A stretch of DNA of 54,692 bases, taken from the NCBI GenBank assembly GCA_937873275.1, contig CALMRC010000084.1, forward strand, positions 1-54,692, in the 5' to 3' direction. The DNA is from an uncultured Spirochaetota bacterium. Lineage in GTDB: Bacteria > Spirochaetota > Spirochaetia > Treponematales > UBA12059. A program made the position numbers and the translations under genes. Below, one piece after another: positions 32,869 through 41,585 of the stretch (positions are counted from its first letter, which is position 1; each line of letters starts with the position of its first letter). Below the pieces are notes generated by a model. That model was not told the DNA's origin, did no database searches, and worked only from the letters and a program-made list of their open reading frames with translations.

Positions 32869-32885
32869 GTTCCCGTGACGGGAAC
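32869..32885. promoter_or_regulatory. Perfect 8-1-8 dyad upstream of fliL (possible operator)
   Basis: GTTCCCGT (32869-32876), a central G and ACGGGAAC (32878-32885) form a perfect inverted repeat. It lies in the fliL leader just after the candidate sigma-28 -10 element. It resembles an operator in symmetry, but I cannot match it to a known regulator, and it could equally act as an RNA hairpin with a too-small loop. Confidence 0.4.
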
Positions 32886-32898
32886 ATCCTCTATGTAA

Positions 32899-32926
32899 TG
32901 ATCGGCGAAATAGTTGTCCGCCTTTC
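32899..32926 (-). promoter_or_regulatory. Candidate sigma-28 promoter in the motB-fliL gap
   Basis: On the minus strand GCCGATCA (32899-32906) matches seven of eight bases of the sigma-28 -10 consensus GCCGATAA. An AAAG core (GAAAG, 32922-32926) stands upstream, with a spacing about one base off the ideal. Because fliA is encoded in this window, an internal fliL-fliM-fliY promoter is plausible. The -35 match is partial. Confidence 0.3.
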
Positions 32927-32993
32927 GCGGAAATTGACGGACCGGACCCCCGGATCAACCGGAACGGGCGCCCGCCCCCCATCGGGGCGCTCC

Positions 32994-33725
32994 CTACAGG
33001 TGGGCCTCATCCAGGATGATGATGTCCACCCTTCGGTTGTACGCCCGGCCCTCCTCGGTGTCGTTGGAGGCGATGGGAACCGTGTCCGCGAACCCCGCCA
33101 CCTGGAAGCGCCGCTCGTCCGCTCCGAAATCCGTAAGGTAATGCAGGACGTTCAGGGAACGGGCGGTGGAGAGCTCCCAGTTGGAACGCCAGGGACCGGC
33201 GGGATCCGTGCTGGTCGCGTCCGTGTGGCCCTCGATCCGGAATTTACGTCCCGAGAGTTCGTCACTCTTCAGGAGCTCCGCCAGGCGCACCAGCATGGTG
33301 CGGGTCTCTTCGATGTTGACGTCCGCGCTGGCGGGGCGAAAGAAGGCGTCCGAGGCCAGGGAGATGACGATCCCCCGCTCGTCCGTGGATATTCGGACCT
33401 TGTTGGACTTGATCTCCGGCTGGAACAGGCTGGTGGCCTTCTTCTTGGCCGTGGCCAGGAGCCGACCCTTCTCCATGGAGGGAAGGGTCGATACCGTGTT
33501 GCCCAGCTCCGCGAGCTTTCCCACCGAGAGGGTGTTGCCCCCCGTGGAGGCCCCCATCCCGATGTTGTTCATCGAGGAGATGAGAACCTGCATCTGGGTG
33601 ATGTCCACGTCCGTGACGTCGAAGAGGGCCACGAAGAAGCAGAGGAGAAGGGTCACCATGTCGGAGTAGGTCACGATCCACTCCCCGGTGCCCCCCCCGA
33701 TCTCCTTCCGCGGTTTCTTGGCCAT
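32994..33725 (-). CDS. motB: Flagellar stator protein MotB
   Basis: MotB anchors the stator to peptidoglycan and carries the proton-channel aspartate. The 243-residue product has a short basic N-terminus, then one transmembrane helix (about 18-40) containing the critical Asp in [18 protein letters not shown] linker and plug follow, then an OmpA-like peptidoglycan-binding domain (about 110-240) with [12 protein letters not shown] and [23 protein letters not shown] 33725 lies 2 bp after the motA stop. Confidence 0.96.
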   Translation of the reverse strand: MAKKPRKEIGGGTGEWIVTYSDMVTLLLCFFVALFDVTDVDITQMQVLISSMNNIGMGASTGGNTLSVGKLAELGNTVSTLPSMEKGRLLATAKKKATSLFQPEIKSNKVRISTDERGIVISLASDAFFRPASADVNIEETRTMLVRLAELLKSDELSGRKFRIEGHTDATSTDPAGPWRSNWELSTARSLNVLHYLTDFGADERRFQVAGFADTVPIASNDTEEGRAYNRRVDIIILDEAHL

Positions 33726-33727
33726 GG

Positions 33728-34510
33728 CTAATCCTTGCCGTACTTGTCGATGAGTTCCTTCTTGTCCGCGGGCTCCAGGTAGGAGGTGAGCTTGACAAGG
33801 AGGATTCGGGGATTGTCGCCGGCCTGGATGGACAGGACCCCCTCTATGATCATCTCCCTAAGCCGGGTCTCCATGGCGTCCTTGGCCGCGAGCTTGCCCA
33901 TCATGGGGGTCAGGATGAAGTTGGCCATGATGGCCCCGTAATAGGTGGTGATCAGGGCGACGGCCATGTTGGGACCGATCCGGCTCTTGTCCTCCAGGTT
34001 CTTCATCATCGCGATGAGGCCCTGGACGGTTCCGAGCATCCCGAATCCCGGGGCCAGCTTGGACCAGGCGTCGATCATCTTGAGCCATCGGGCGTGGCGC
34101 TCGTTCATGGCGTTGAGCTCGTTTTCCATGAGGTTTCGGATGATCTCCGCGTCCGTGCCGTCCACAACCAGCCGGAGTCCCGCCTGCATGAACTTGTCGT
34201 CCAGTTCCGCGATGACCTCTTCCAGGGAGAGGATGCCCTCCCGGCGGGCCTTCTCGGCCAGTTCGTAGAGCTTCTCCACGATCTTGGACTCCCCGAACTC
34301 CTCCACCCGGAAGCACTTGCCCAGGATGGAGAAGAGCCCGATGGCCTCTTTGAGGGAATAGTTCAGGAGGAGGGCGCAGAAGGATCCGCCAATGGTCATG
34401 AACACCGAAGGGACGTCGATGTAGGTCCCGACCTGTCCGCCGGAGGTGTACATGGCTAGGATGATACAGGCTATGCCGCCGATTAGGCCGATCAGGGAAC
34501 CTAGATCCAT
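33728..34510 (-). CDS. motA: Flagellar stator protein MotA
   Basis: MotA forms the ion channel with MotB and contacts FliG. The 260-residue product has four transmembrane helices (about 2-22, 32-50, 146-166 and 178-200). The large cytoplasmic loop holds [20 protein letters not shown], and [18 protein letters not shown] carries the conserved proline region. I chose ATG 34510 because AGGAG lies 5 bp upstream; GTG 34516, which overlaps the flbD stop, would place that site too close. motB follows directly. Confidence 0.95.
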   Translation of the reverse strand: MDLGSLIGLIGGIACIILAMYTSGGQVGTYIDVPSVFMTIGGSFCALLLNYSLKEAIGLFSILGKCFRVEEFGESKIVEKLYELAEKARREGILSLEEVIAELDDKFMQAGLRLVVDGTDAEIIRNLMENELNAMNERHARWLKMIDAWSKLAPGFGMLGTVQGLIAMMKNLEDKSRIGPNMAVALITTYYGAIMANFILTPMMGKLAAKDAMETRLREMIIEGVLSIQAGDNPRILLVKLTSYLEPADKKELIDKYGKD

Positions 34511-34512
34511 AC

Positions 34513-34710
34513 TCACTCCTCGTTCTTGAACGCCCCGATCTGCCGCCGGTAGGCGACGATCCGGCTAAGAACCTCGGGCACGCCTTCCAGGACTACGACG
34601 CGCTTTCCGGACAGCATGATCAACGTGGTGTCCGGATTCCTCTCAATATATTCGATCTGGTGGGGATTTATCCAGAAGGTCTTGCCGGACAGCTGGGTGA
34701 GTTCGATCAT
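34513..34710 (-). CDS. flbD: Flagellar protein FlbD
   Basis: FlbD is a small protein found between hook and stator genes of spirochaetes, clostridia and bacilli; its role is not well defined. The 65-residue product has the family pattern MIELTQLSGKTFWINPHQIE, then YIERNPDTTLIMLSGKRVVV and a C-terminal helix ending in acidic residues. ATG 34710 is chosen because it matches the family N-terminus. No ribosome-binding site is present, since the heptamer repeat begins only 4 bp upstream; the in-frame TTG at 34764 lies inside the repeat. Its stop overlaps the motA region. Confidence 0.93.
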   Translation of the reverse strand: MIELTQLSGKTFWINPHQIEYIERNPDTTLIMLSGKRVVVLEGVPEVLSRIVAYRRQIGAFKNEE

Positions 34711-34713
34711 GGC

Positions 34714-34839
34714 GTGGACAGCGGACGGTTGACGGTGGACGGAAATGGCCGCGGAGCGCGGCAAACGACTACGCTTCGGCGTAGGAAGCTGCCGCGGCCT
34801 TGGATCACTTCCGTTTACCGTTCACCGTCCACCGTTTAC
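34714..34839 (-). repeat. Heptamer inverted-repeat element, copy A (flgE-flbD gap)
   Basis: Left arm 34714-34741 is four heptamers (GTGGACA, GCGGACG, GTTGACG, GTGGACG on the plus strand). Right arm 34812-34839 is four heptamers on the minus strand (GTAAACG, GTGGACG, GTGAACG, GTAAACG). The 70-nt core contains nested palindromes: GGCCGCGG (34747-34754) with CCGCGGCC (34792-34799), and inside them CTACGC (34769-34774) with GCGTAG (34779-34784) closing a 4-nt loop. The element fills nearly the whole 132-bp gap. The flgE stop TAG falls in a degenerate fifth heptamer (34840-34846). Confidence 0.85.
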
Positions 34840-34842
34840 CTC

Positions 34843-36234
34843 CTACCTCTTCAGCGTCAGAAGCTCCTGGAGCATCTGGTCGCTGGTCTGTATGGTCTTG
34901 GAACTGGCTTGGAAGCCTCTCTGGGTCACGATCATGTCCGTGAACTGCTCGGCCAGGTCCACGTTCGACATTTCCAGGGTGCCCGCGATGATCTTGCCCT
35001 TCCCGGCGATCCCGGAGGGGCCGATGTCCGCGAGCCCGGAGTTGTTGGACTGCACGAAATTGGTCTCCCCGGATTTCTCCAGCCCCCCGGGATTCGTGAA
35101 GCTGGCGAGGGCCATCTGTCCGATCGTGCGGTTCGATCCGTTGGAATAGACCGCCGTTATGATCCCGGACTGGTCGATCTTGAAGCTCTCCAGGTACCCC
35201 ATGGAGTACCCGTCCTGCTGGAAGACCTTGGTGCTCGAGGTTTCCGCGAATTGGGTCACCGAACTCCGCACGCTCCCCGCGGTCCCGAGGTTCAGGGCGA
35301 AGGTCTGGCGGACGGGGCCCGCCCCCGCTTCCGCCGCGGCGCCCTGGACGTCGAAGGCCACGTTCACCGCGAGGGCTCCCTCTTCGGGGCTCTGGTTGCC
35401 CTGGGCGTCCGCCACCCTGCGGAGGGTCCCCAGGTTGGTGAACTCCACGACGAAGTTGTTCGTGCCCTCCGGAGCGGCTCCGAGGGAGACGGCGGTGTTG
35501 GTGGCCGCCTCCGCCTCGGGGTCCACGGTGACCGCGGCGTTCCACTGGTTCGGCTGGCCGGGGACCCGGGTGAACTCGATGCGGAGAATGTGCTCGATTC
35601 CGAAGGAGTCGTAGACCTTTTCCTCCACCCTCCAGGTTCCCCGAAGGATCGTCTCCTCCGTGGCGCCTTCCGGGATCTCGGGCACGCGCTTGTCCAGGTT
35701 GCAGGCCAGGTAGACCTGCTCGGTGGCCTTGGCGGGATCCTTCGATCCGACGGGGATGACCAGGTCCTCCAGGGCGCCGGAGGTGTTCAGGATCTCCCGG
35801 CCGTTCACGACCTGGGCGTTCCAGCCCTGGACGCGGTATCCGTTGGCGGGATTCACCAGGCGTCCGTCCCGGTCCAGGCCGAAGGCCCCGGCCCGGGTGA
35901 AGAAGCGGGAATCCCCTTTTTGAAGCACGAAGAACCCGTTGCCCTGGATGGCCACGTCCGTCATCACCCCCGTGGTCTGCAAGGATCCCTGGGTGTGGAT
36001 CGTGTCCACCGACGCGATGGACATCCCCAGGCCGATCTCCTTGGGGTTGACGCCGCCGACCTCCTCGTTCGGGCGCGCGGCGCCGGACATCTGCTGGTAC
36101 AGGAGGTCCTGGAAATTCACCCGGTTCTTCTTGTATCCCGTGGTGTTCACGTTGGCTATGTTGTGTCCGAGCACGTCCATCCGGACCTGATGGTTCTGCA
36201 GGCCCGAGACGCCGGAATACAGGGATCGCATCAT
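34843..36234 (-). CDS. flgE: Flagellar hook protein FlgE with spirochaetal cross-link residues
   Basis: FlgE polymerises into the hook. The 463-residue product has the N-terminal rod/hook motif ([16 protein letters not shown], then [20 protein letters not shown]). A variable middle domain follows, then the conserved C-terminal coiled-coil ([20 protein letters not shown] to the end). Lys165 (in VGSK) and Cys178 (in LACNLDKR) sit at exactly the positions reported for Treponema denticola FlgE, where they form the lysinoalanine cross-link that makes the hook covalently stable. ATG 36234 has AGGAGG 7 bp upstream. It lies between flgD and flbD. Confidence 0.96.
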   Translation of the reverse strand: MMRSLYSGVSGLQNHQVRMDVLGHNIANVNTTGYKKNRVNFQDLLYQQMSGAARPNEEVGGVNPKEIGLGMSIASVDTIHTQGSLQTTGVMTDVAIQGNGFFVLQKGDSRFFTRAGAFGLDRDGRLVNPANGYRVQGWNAQVVNGREILNTSGALEDLVIPVGSKDPAKATEQVYLACNLDKRVPEIPEGATEETILRGTWRVEEKVYDSFGIEHILRIEFTRVPGQPNQWNAAVTVDPEAEAATNTAVSLGAAPEGTNNFVVEFTNLGTLRRVADAQGNQSPEEGALAVNVAFDVQGAAAEAGAGPVRQTFALNLGTAGSVRSSVTQFAETSSTKVFQQDGYSMGYLESFKIDQSGIITAVYSNGSNRTIGQMALASFTNPGGLEKSGETNFVQSNNSGLADIGPSGIAGKGKIIAGTLEMSNVDLAEQFTDMIVTQRGFQASSKTIQTSDQMLQELLTLKR

Positions 36235-36246
36235 GGAGAGGCCTCC

Positions 36247-36681
36247 TTACTCGATGACCTTCTCGACCTGCCCGAGGTCGTAGAAGGTTCCGTTCACCAT
36301 TACCATGGGGAAATCCCCCCGCACCACCTGGGTGACCGTCCCGGTCACCTTCGCGGAGCCGTCCAGGATCTCCACGTTCCGTCCCAGCATGCCCTGTGCC
36401 TCCCCGACGCGGAGCACCGAGGCGACCTTGGCGAATTCCCGACCCATGTTCGTCATCTGTTCCAGGGAGGAGAACTGGGCCATCTGGGCGATGAACTCCT
36501 TGTCCTCCATGGGTTTGGTCGGATCCTGGTTCTGCAGCTGGGTGATCAGGATCTTCAGGAAGTCATCCTTGTCCAGGGCGGGCTTGAAGGCCTTTCCGCC
36601 GTTCAGGGATTTGTTGAAGGCGTCCACGTCGAACTGGGTCTTGGTCAGTTCGGTGGGGTTCATCATCGCGGAAAAATCCAT
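36247..36681 (-). CDS. flgD: Hook assembly scaffold protein FlgD
   Basis: FlgD caps the growing hook. The 144-residue product is short, as in spirochaetes, and lacks the larger C-terminal domains of enterics. It shows the conserved core KDDFLKILITQLQNQDPTKP near 52, then EDKEFIAQMAQFSSLEQMTN and NGTFYDLGQVEKVIE at the end. ATG 36681 is chosen because GGAGG lies 8 bp upstream; ATG 36696 lacks a ribosome site. Between fliK and flgD the gap holds a small perfect dyad at 36720-36734. Confidence 0.93.
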   Translation of the reverse strand: MDFSAMMNPTELTKTQFDVDAFNKSLNGGKAFKPALDKDDFLKILITQLQNQDPTKPMEDKEFIAQMAQFSSLEQMTNMGREFAKVASVLRVGEAQGMLGRNVEILDGSAKVTGTVTQVVRGDFPMVMVNGTFYDLGQVEKVIE

Positions 36682-36719
36682 CCTATCGGCCTCCATACGC
36701 CGCGTCCCGTGCGGCTTGC

Positions 36720-36734
36720 CGGACCGTCGGTCCG
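36720..36734. promoter_or_regulatory. Small perfect dyad in the fliK-flgD gap
   Basis: CGGACCG (36720-36726) and CGGTCCG (36728-36734) surround a single T. The loop is too small for a good RNA hairpin, so a protein-binding or chance palindrome is possible. No T-run follows. Confidence 0.3.
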
Positions 36735-36750
36735 TTCCCCCGCCGGGCGT

Positions 36751-38037
36751 TCATGCCCATAGATTCACCGTTCCGTCCCGGGCGTACCCGGTGTCCGCCG
36801 CGGCCGGCTGGGACCTCTCGAGGCCCCGCAGACGCTCCGTGAAGAAGGGCTCCTCGGGAGTTCCCGAAGGATCCTCCCCGCCCTCCGCCTGGCCTCCCCC
36901 GACGGAGACCTCCAGGCTCGCGGTCTCGAACCCGCCCTCCGTGAAGGCGTCCCTCAGTCCGGACAGGCTCTTCTCGAAGGCGCTCCGAGCCTCGTCCGTC
37001 TCCACGACGATCCGGCCCGTGATATTCTTTTCGGACATTTTGAGCTCTATCTTGACGCTTCCCAGGGATTCCGGCTCCAGGCGTAGCCGGATCACCCCCG
37101 TATCCCCGTCCCGCAGGACGATCTGGGCGGCCTTGACGATGTCCTGGGCACCCGGGTCCGCAAGGTGCCGGGCCAGGATGTCCGAGAATCCCGTCCCCGT
37201 AGCGGGCTTTGGGCTGGAGGTACGTTCGGAGGGAGCCGGGCCCTCGGCGGTCCTCGTCCCGTTGGTGTGGAGGTCCTTCAACCCCGGGGCGGCGTCGTCC
37301 GCTCGCCCCGTCTCCCGTCCCGGTTCGGCCTCGGGATTCGCGGGCCGCATCCGGAGGTCCACGACGGAAACCTTGGCGTCCTTGCGCTCCGATCGGCGCC
37401 GGACCGTACCCGGGCTCTCCGCGGAGGTTTCCTCCGGGGGCGATGGCGGATCGGTCCGGCGGACCGATGGACCCGGGCCGGGGTTCACGGCCGCCGTGGA
37501 AGCCGCGGCCCCTTCATCCGCGAGACGAGCCGAAGCCTTCCGATCCCGGGCGGGGGCCCGCGATTCCGCGCCGTCCTTCACCGCGTCGGCCCGGACCGCA
37601 CCACGGGGGCCGGAGATGGTCCCGTGGTTCGATCCGGCGGCGGCGAGGCCGCCGTCGGGCATCCTTCCGGTCGCCGCGGGTTCCGCGGGGATCGGATCCC
37701 CCGCGCGCCGGACGCTCCGGGACGCGGGATCGCGGGGAGGTTCCGGATCCCGGGAATTCGAGGTAGTCTTCCGGGTCGCCCCGTCCGCTTCCGCGCGGAG
37801 CGGCCGCCGCCGGTTCAGGGCCCGACCGGATTCAGGGTCCTGCGGACGAATCGCCGGTTTTCCCGGGTCGGACGCGCCTTCCCGCTTCGCCAGGTCCCGG
37901 ACGCTCCGGTTCAGGAGGGCCCGGAACGAGGCGCCGCTTCCGGATTCGGATTCCGCCCGCGGGCTTGCCGGGGCGCCGGGACGATCCGACGACGAAGGAG
38001 GTACGGAGGGCTGGATATTGACAGAGGCTGCCTGCAT
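36751..38037 (-). CDS. fliK: Flagellar hook-length control protein FliK
   Basis: FliK acts as a molecular ruler and triggers the FlhB specificity switch. The 428-residue product has a long disordered N-terminal region (about 1-285) rich in Pro, Arg, Ser, Ala and acidic residues. A folded C-terminal FliK domain (about 290-390) includes GVIRLRLEPESLGSVKIELK and the hydrophobic VEISVG-like strand SLEVSVGGGQAEGG. Position next to flgD and flgE supports the call. The N-terminal part is poorly conserved in all FliK proteins. ATG 38037 has only a distant AGGAG site. Confidence 0.9.
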   Translation of the reverse strand: MQAASVNIQPSVPPSSSDRPGAPASPRAESESGSGASFRALLNRSVRDLAKREGASDPGKPAIRPQDPESGRALNRRRPLRAEADGATRKTTSNSRDPEPPRDPASRSVRRAGDPIPAEPAATGRMPDGGLAAAGSNHGTISGPRGAVRADAVKDGAESRAPARDRKASARLADEGAAASTAAVNPGPGPSVRRTDPPSPPEETSAESPGTVRRRSERKDAKVSVVDLRMRPANPEAEPGRETGRADDAAPGLKDLHTNGTRTAEGPAPSERTSSPKPATGTGFSDILARHLADPGAQDIVKAAQIVLRDGDTGVIRLRLEPESLGSVKIELKMSEKNITGRIVVETDEARSAFEKSLSGLRDAFTEGGFETASLEVSVGGGQAEGGEDPSGTPEEPFFTERLRGLERSQPAAADTGYARDGTVNLWA

Positions 38038-38094
38038 AGGCGCGGCGCTCTCCTTTCGTTCCGTCGACCGGAACGGGGCGCCGCGCGGGGGTGG

Positions 38095-38727
38095 CTAGTC
38101 GAGCGGCTCGGGCTTCGACGCCATCTTCCGTTGGATCGCGGCGGATCGGGGGGCCTTCATCAGGGACAGCCAGTAGGCCACCACCGAATCCTGCCCCGCC
38201 TCCTGGGCCTGCCGTTCGACGGCCCGCAGGATGTCGATCACCATCTGGTCGTCCATGGACTCCAGGATGGCGACGGCGTTCGCGGGCGGCATCCCCGACA
38301 GGTACCGGGCGTTCTGGTCGACGTTCGCCTTTCTATTCTCGATAGACTCGACGGTTTGGTTGAACGATTTTTCTCGGTCTTCCAGAGCTTTCCGCTGTTC
38401 CTCGAGTTCCTGGGCGATCCGGGAGATCTCCGCCTCCCGCTCGTCCAGGGATCCTGACCGGGCGTCCAGCTCCTCCCGCACGGCGTCCAGGGCCTCGTAG
38501 AGCTTGGAAGCCCGCTCGTCCTCCAGGAGGGTCAGGGAATCCGGGGGCAGGGCGCCGGCCTGCCGGGCGGGCAGGCCGATCAGCCGGTAGGCGGGCGCGA
38601 AGAAGTCCTTCAGGTCCAGGAGCCCGAGATAATCGAACCAGACGAGCCCACCCAGGATCAAGGCCAGGATGATCGCCAACATCACGAGTATTCTTCCCAG
38701 GACGCGGGGTTTCCCGAAAGCAGGCAT
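38095..38727 (-). CDS. flbB: FlbB, spirochaetal periplasmic-collar/MotE-like protein
   Basis: FlbB is needed in spirochaetes for the periplasmic collar around the motor and for stator placement. The 210-residue product has one transmembrane helix near 12-32 (ILVMLAIILALILGGLVWF). A short periplasmic stretch is followed by a long coiled coil (about 70-125, REAEISRIAQELEEQRKALE). A MotE/MgtE-N-like helical domain (about 130-190) includes LSGMPPANAVAILESMDDQM. The ATG is at 38727, 17 bp after the fliJ stop. Confidence 0.92.
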   Translation of the reverse strand: MPAFGKPRVLGRILVMLAIILALILGGLVWFDYLGLLDLKDFFAPAYRLIGLPARQAGALPPDSLTLLEDERASKLYEALDAVREELDARSGSLDEREAEISRIAQELEEQRKALEDREKSFNQTVESIENRKANVDQNARYLSGMPPANAVAILESMDDQMVIDILRAVERQAQEAGQDSVVAYWLSLMKAPRSAAIQRKMASKPEPLD

Positions 38728-38744
38728 CGCGCTACCTCTACACC

Positions 38745-39185
38745 TTACTCATCTCGGCCTATATTCTTGCCGGTCCGGGAAAGATCGTCCAGGGTCTTGA
38801 TCTCCTCCCGCGTGGCGCTGCGATAGTACTCCGCCTCGCCGCGTTCCCGCAACTTGGTCAGCAGTTCCTTGTCCTTGCTGGCCGCCACGTACCCCTGGCG
38901 GGCCTTCTCCCGATCCGCCTCCGCGAGGGCCAAGGCACGGAGGGTCCGCTCCCGCTCGACCGACAGGCGCCGGGAGTAGAGCTCCGCTGTCCGCATTTCG
39001 AGCAGGTCCCGGCCGCCGGAAAACCGCTGGCGCGCGGCGTCCAAGGTCGCCCGGGCGTTGTCCTCCAGGATCCGTTCCAGGAGGGAGCATTTTCCCGCCG
39101 CCGCGGTCAGCTTCATCTCCGCGATCCGCTCGTAGTACTCCCGGACCTCCAACACCTTCTCCAGGCGGAACCGGAACTTCCTCAT
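38745..39185 (-). CDS. fliJ: Flagellar export chaperone FliJ
   Basis: FliJ is a general chaperone of the export apparatus, a coiled-coil shaft that contacts the FliI ATPase ring. The 146-residue product is almost entirely helical and charged, starting FRFRLEKVLEVREYYERIAE, the FliJ N-terminal signature. ATG 39185 overlaps the fliI stop as ATGA. Sequence beyond the N-terminus is weakly conserved in this family, so context contributes to the call. Confidence 0.92.
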   Translation of the reverse strand: MRKFRFRLEKVLEVREYYERIAEMKLTAAAGKCSLLERILEDNARATLDAARQRFSGGRDLLEMRTAELYSRRLSVERERTLRALALAEADREKARQGYVAASKDKELLTKLRERGEAEYYRSATREEIKTLDDLSRTGKNIGRDE

Positions 39186-40636
39186 TCCGCCGCCCCGCCG
39201 TCCGCGGACGGGGACGGCGCCGGCGCGGCCTTGGTTACCCCGGGAGCGCCAAGAGCCGGAGCCGTCCCGGACGGGCCGGCCGGTGAGGCGGTGTCGGCGT
39301 ACTGGGATATCTCCGAGGCGGGGATCGCGACGCCCGCGATCTCCCCGAGCTTCCGCAGGGTATCCGTGATGGGGGCCTTCTCCGTGATCCCCTGCATCAG
39401 GAAGGCCTGGATGGGCTCGTGCTTGCCGATCGCCTCGTCGATGGCGGGATTGGTCCCCTTGACGTAGGCGCCGATGTTGATCATGTCCTCCGATTCCTCG
39501 TAGGTGGCCATGAGGCGGCGCACCACCCCCATGGCCTTCTGGGTCACGGGGCCGGTCACCGCGTTGGAGAGGCGGGAGATGGACTTGAGGACCCCCACGG
39601 CGGGATACTGGTACCTCTCCGCAAGCCGACGCTCCAGGACGATATGGCCGTCCAGGATGCCCCGGACCGTGTCGGAAATCGGTTCGTCCATGTCGTCGCC
39701 GTCCACCAGGATCGTGTAGATGCCGGTGATCGTGCCCGTATCGGACGCACCGGAGCGCTCCAGGAGACGGGGAAGGGAATCGAAGACGCTGGGGGTGTAT
39801 CCCCGGGTCGTGGGCGGCTCCCCGACGGCCAGACCGATCTCCCGCTGGGCTCGGGCGAAGCGGGTGACCGAGTCGAAGAGGAGCATGACGTCCAGGCCCA
39901 GGTCCCGGAAGTATTCCGCCACCGCGGTCGCCACGTAGGCTCCCCGGAGCCGGGCCAGGGGCGGGGTGTCCCCGGTGGAGACGATCACCACGGACCGGGC
40001 CAGCCCCTCCTCCCCGAGGTCGTTCTCGATGAACTCCCGGACTTCCCGCCCGCGCTCTCCGATCAGGGCGATCACGTTCACGTCGGCGTTGGTGTTCCGG
40101 GCGACCATCCCCAGCAGAGTGGACTTTCCGACCCCGGAGCCCGCGAAGATACCGATGCGCTGTCCCTTTCCCAGGGGCAGAAGCCCGTCCACGGATCGAA
40201 CCCCGGTCACGATGCGCCGGGAAATCCGCTTCCGGGTCAGGGGATCCGGGGGCTGGGCGACCGCGGGGTAGGAGCGGTCGGAGACGATGTCGCCCTTCCC
40301 GTCCGCGGGCCGCCCCATCGAGTCGAGGACCCGGCCCAGGAGCTTCTTCGAGACCGGCACGGACAGAAGGTCCCCCGTGGCGATAACGGAGCAGCCCGCC
40401 TCGATTCCGTCCAGGTTCGAGTAGGACATGAGCTGGACCGCCTCGTTCCGCAGGCCCACCACCTCCGCGTACGCGGACCGGTCGGTCTTGGGGATGAGGA
40501 TCTTGCAGACTTCTCCGATCACGGCCCGGGGGCCGTGGGACTCCACCAGAAGTCCCTGGACCCGGGTCACCCGGCCCGTGTACTTGATGGGATCCGTTCG
40601 GTCGATGACGGACAGGTACTTCGACAGGTTTTCCAT
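39182..40636 (-). CDS. fliI: Flagellum-specific ATPase FliI
   Basis: FliI energises flagellar export and is homologous to the F1 beta subunit. The 484-residue product has an N-terminal beta-barrel (about 15-95) and Walker A GIFAGSGVGKSTLLGMVA near 170. Next come GERGREVREFIENDLGEEG, Walker B LLFDSVTRFARAQREIGLA near 260 and EPPTTRGYTPSVF. The last 40 residues are an extra Pro/Ala/Gly-rich tail. ATG 40636 has GGGAG upstream and starts 10 bp after the fliH stop. Confidence 0.97.
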   Translation of the reverse strand: MENLSKYLSVIDRTDPIKYTGRVTRVQGLLVESHGPRAVIGEVCKILIPKTDRSAYAEVVGLRNEAVQLMSYSNLDGIEAGCSVIATGDLLSVPVSKKLLGRVLDSMGRPADGKGDIVSDRSYPAVAQPPDPLTRKRISRRIVTGVRSVDGLLPLGKGQRIGIFAGSGVGKSTLLGMVARNTNADVNVIALIGERGREVREFIENDLGEEGLARSVVIVSTGDTPPLARLRGAYVATAVAEYFRDLGLDVMLLFDSVTRFARAQREIGLAVGEPPTTRGYTPSVFDSLPRLLERSGASDTGTITGIYTILVDGDDMDEPISDTVRGILDGHIVLERRLAERYQYPAVGVLKSISRLSNAVTGPVTQKAMGVVRRLMATYEESEDMINIGAYVKGTNPAIDEAIGKHEPIQAFLMQGITEKAPITDTLRKLGEIAGVAIPASEISQYADTASPAGPSGTAPALGAPGVTKAAPAPSPSADGGAAE

Positions 40637-40646
40637 TCTCCCGGTC

Positions 40647-41573
40647 CTAGGCCGTCGGCTTTCCGCGGGCCTTGATGGGGGAGATGTCCAGGATCTTCTC
40701 CTCCAGCTCGTGAAGCTGGCTGGAGATGCGCGCGTCGATCTCCCCGAAGTCCGTCTCGATGATGCAGCCGCCCCGGTCGATGGTGGTGTCCTCGACGATC
40801 TGTATGTGCTTGGCGTTCTCCGCCATGGCGACGAAATCCTTCGTGTGCTCCGAGGCCAGCTGGAGGTCCGCAAGGTTCACCCGGATCGTCACCTCGCTCC
40901 GGGTCCGGAGCTTACGGAGGGCCTGGACGATGTTCTGGATGACAACGTTCTTCTGGTTCTCCGAGATAACCTTCACGACCTTCTTGGCCACCAGGAGGAC
41001 GAGCTCCACGATCTCGGCCTCGGTCTTCTCCAGGATCTCCCCGCGCTTGTCTAAGGCCCGCTCTATGATCGCGTGCAGGCGGCCGGTCAGACGTTCCACC
41101 TCCGCCTTGCCTTCCTTGTACCCGTCCTCGCGCCCCTCGTCGAACCCCTTGCGGAACGCGTCCTTGTGGACGTTGTCGATGCGCTCCTTGGCCTGGGCTT
41201 CCAGCTCCCGGATCCGGGCCTCCGCCGCCTCGACGGCCGCGGTGGCCTCCTCCTCGGCCTTGGTCTTGATCTTCTGGGCCTGGTCCGTGCGCCGCTTGAC
41301 CTCGTCGAAGGCGGCGGCCTCGGCCTTCTGGATGATCGCGTCCGCCTCCGCCCGGGCGGAGGCGATCATGGTCTCCCGCTCCTTGTCCCAGTTGGCCTTG
41401 AAGGCCTCCGCCTCCCGGCGCAGGTCGTCGGCGGTGGGACCCAGGTATTCCTCCAGGGGCAGGGCCTCCTCCACCCCCGCGGCGGACTGGGCGGACCCGG
41501 AATCCGGGCCGTCCAGCACGTACTTGGAGGTGAGGGGGACGATCTCCTGGGGCCGGAAGACGGTTTTCGCCAT
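40647..41573 (-). CDS. fliH: Flagellar export ATPase regulator FliH
   Basis: FliH is the stator-like regulator linking FliI to the C-ring. The 308-residue product begins KTVFRPQEIVPLTSKYVL, a spirochaetal FliH N-terminus. A long coiled coil (about 50-150) is rich in Ala, Glu, Lys and Arg, and the C-terminal globular domain (about 165-295) includes LLVAKKVVKVISENQKNVV and RIRVN-like VTIRVNLADLQLASEHTKDF. The coiled coil has no glycine-rich GxxxG repeats such as enteric FliH uses. ATG 41573 follows fliG by 12 bp. Confidence 0.94.
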   Translation of the reverse strand: MAKTVFRPQEIVPLTSKYVLDGPDSGSAQSAAGVEEALPLEEYLGPTADDLRREAEAFKANWDKERETMIASARAEADAIIQKAEAAAFDEVKRRTDQAQKIKTKAEEEATAAVEAAEARIRELEAQAKERIDNVHKDAFRKGFDEGREDGYKEGKAEVERLTGRLHAIIERALDKRGEILEKTEAEIVELVLLVAKKVVKVISENQKNVVIQNIVQALRKLRTRSEVTIRVNLADLQLASEHTKDFVAMAENAKHIQIVEDTTIDRGGCIIETDFGEIDARISSQLHELEEKILDISPIKARGKPTA

Positions 41574-41585
41574 GGTCGGACTCCC

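Noticed and set aside
34769-34784. A UUCG tetraloop hairpin in the operon RNA
   Set aside because: TTCG is on the plus strand; the operon RNA is read from the minus strand and has a CGAA loop, so the special stability of cUUCGg does not apply.
34714-34839. Repeat copy A as an intrinsic terminator
   Set aside because: No T-run follows the stems, and flbD-motA must be transcribed beyond it.
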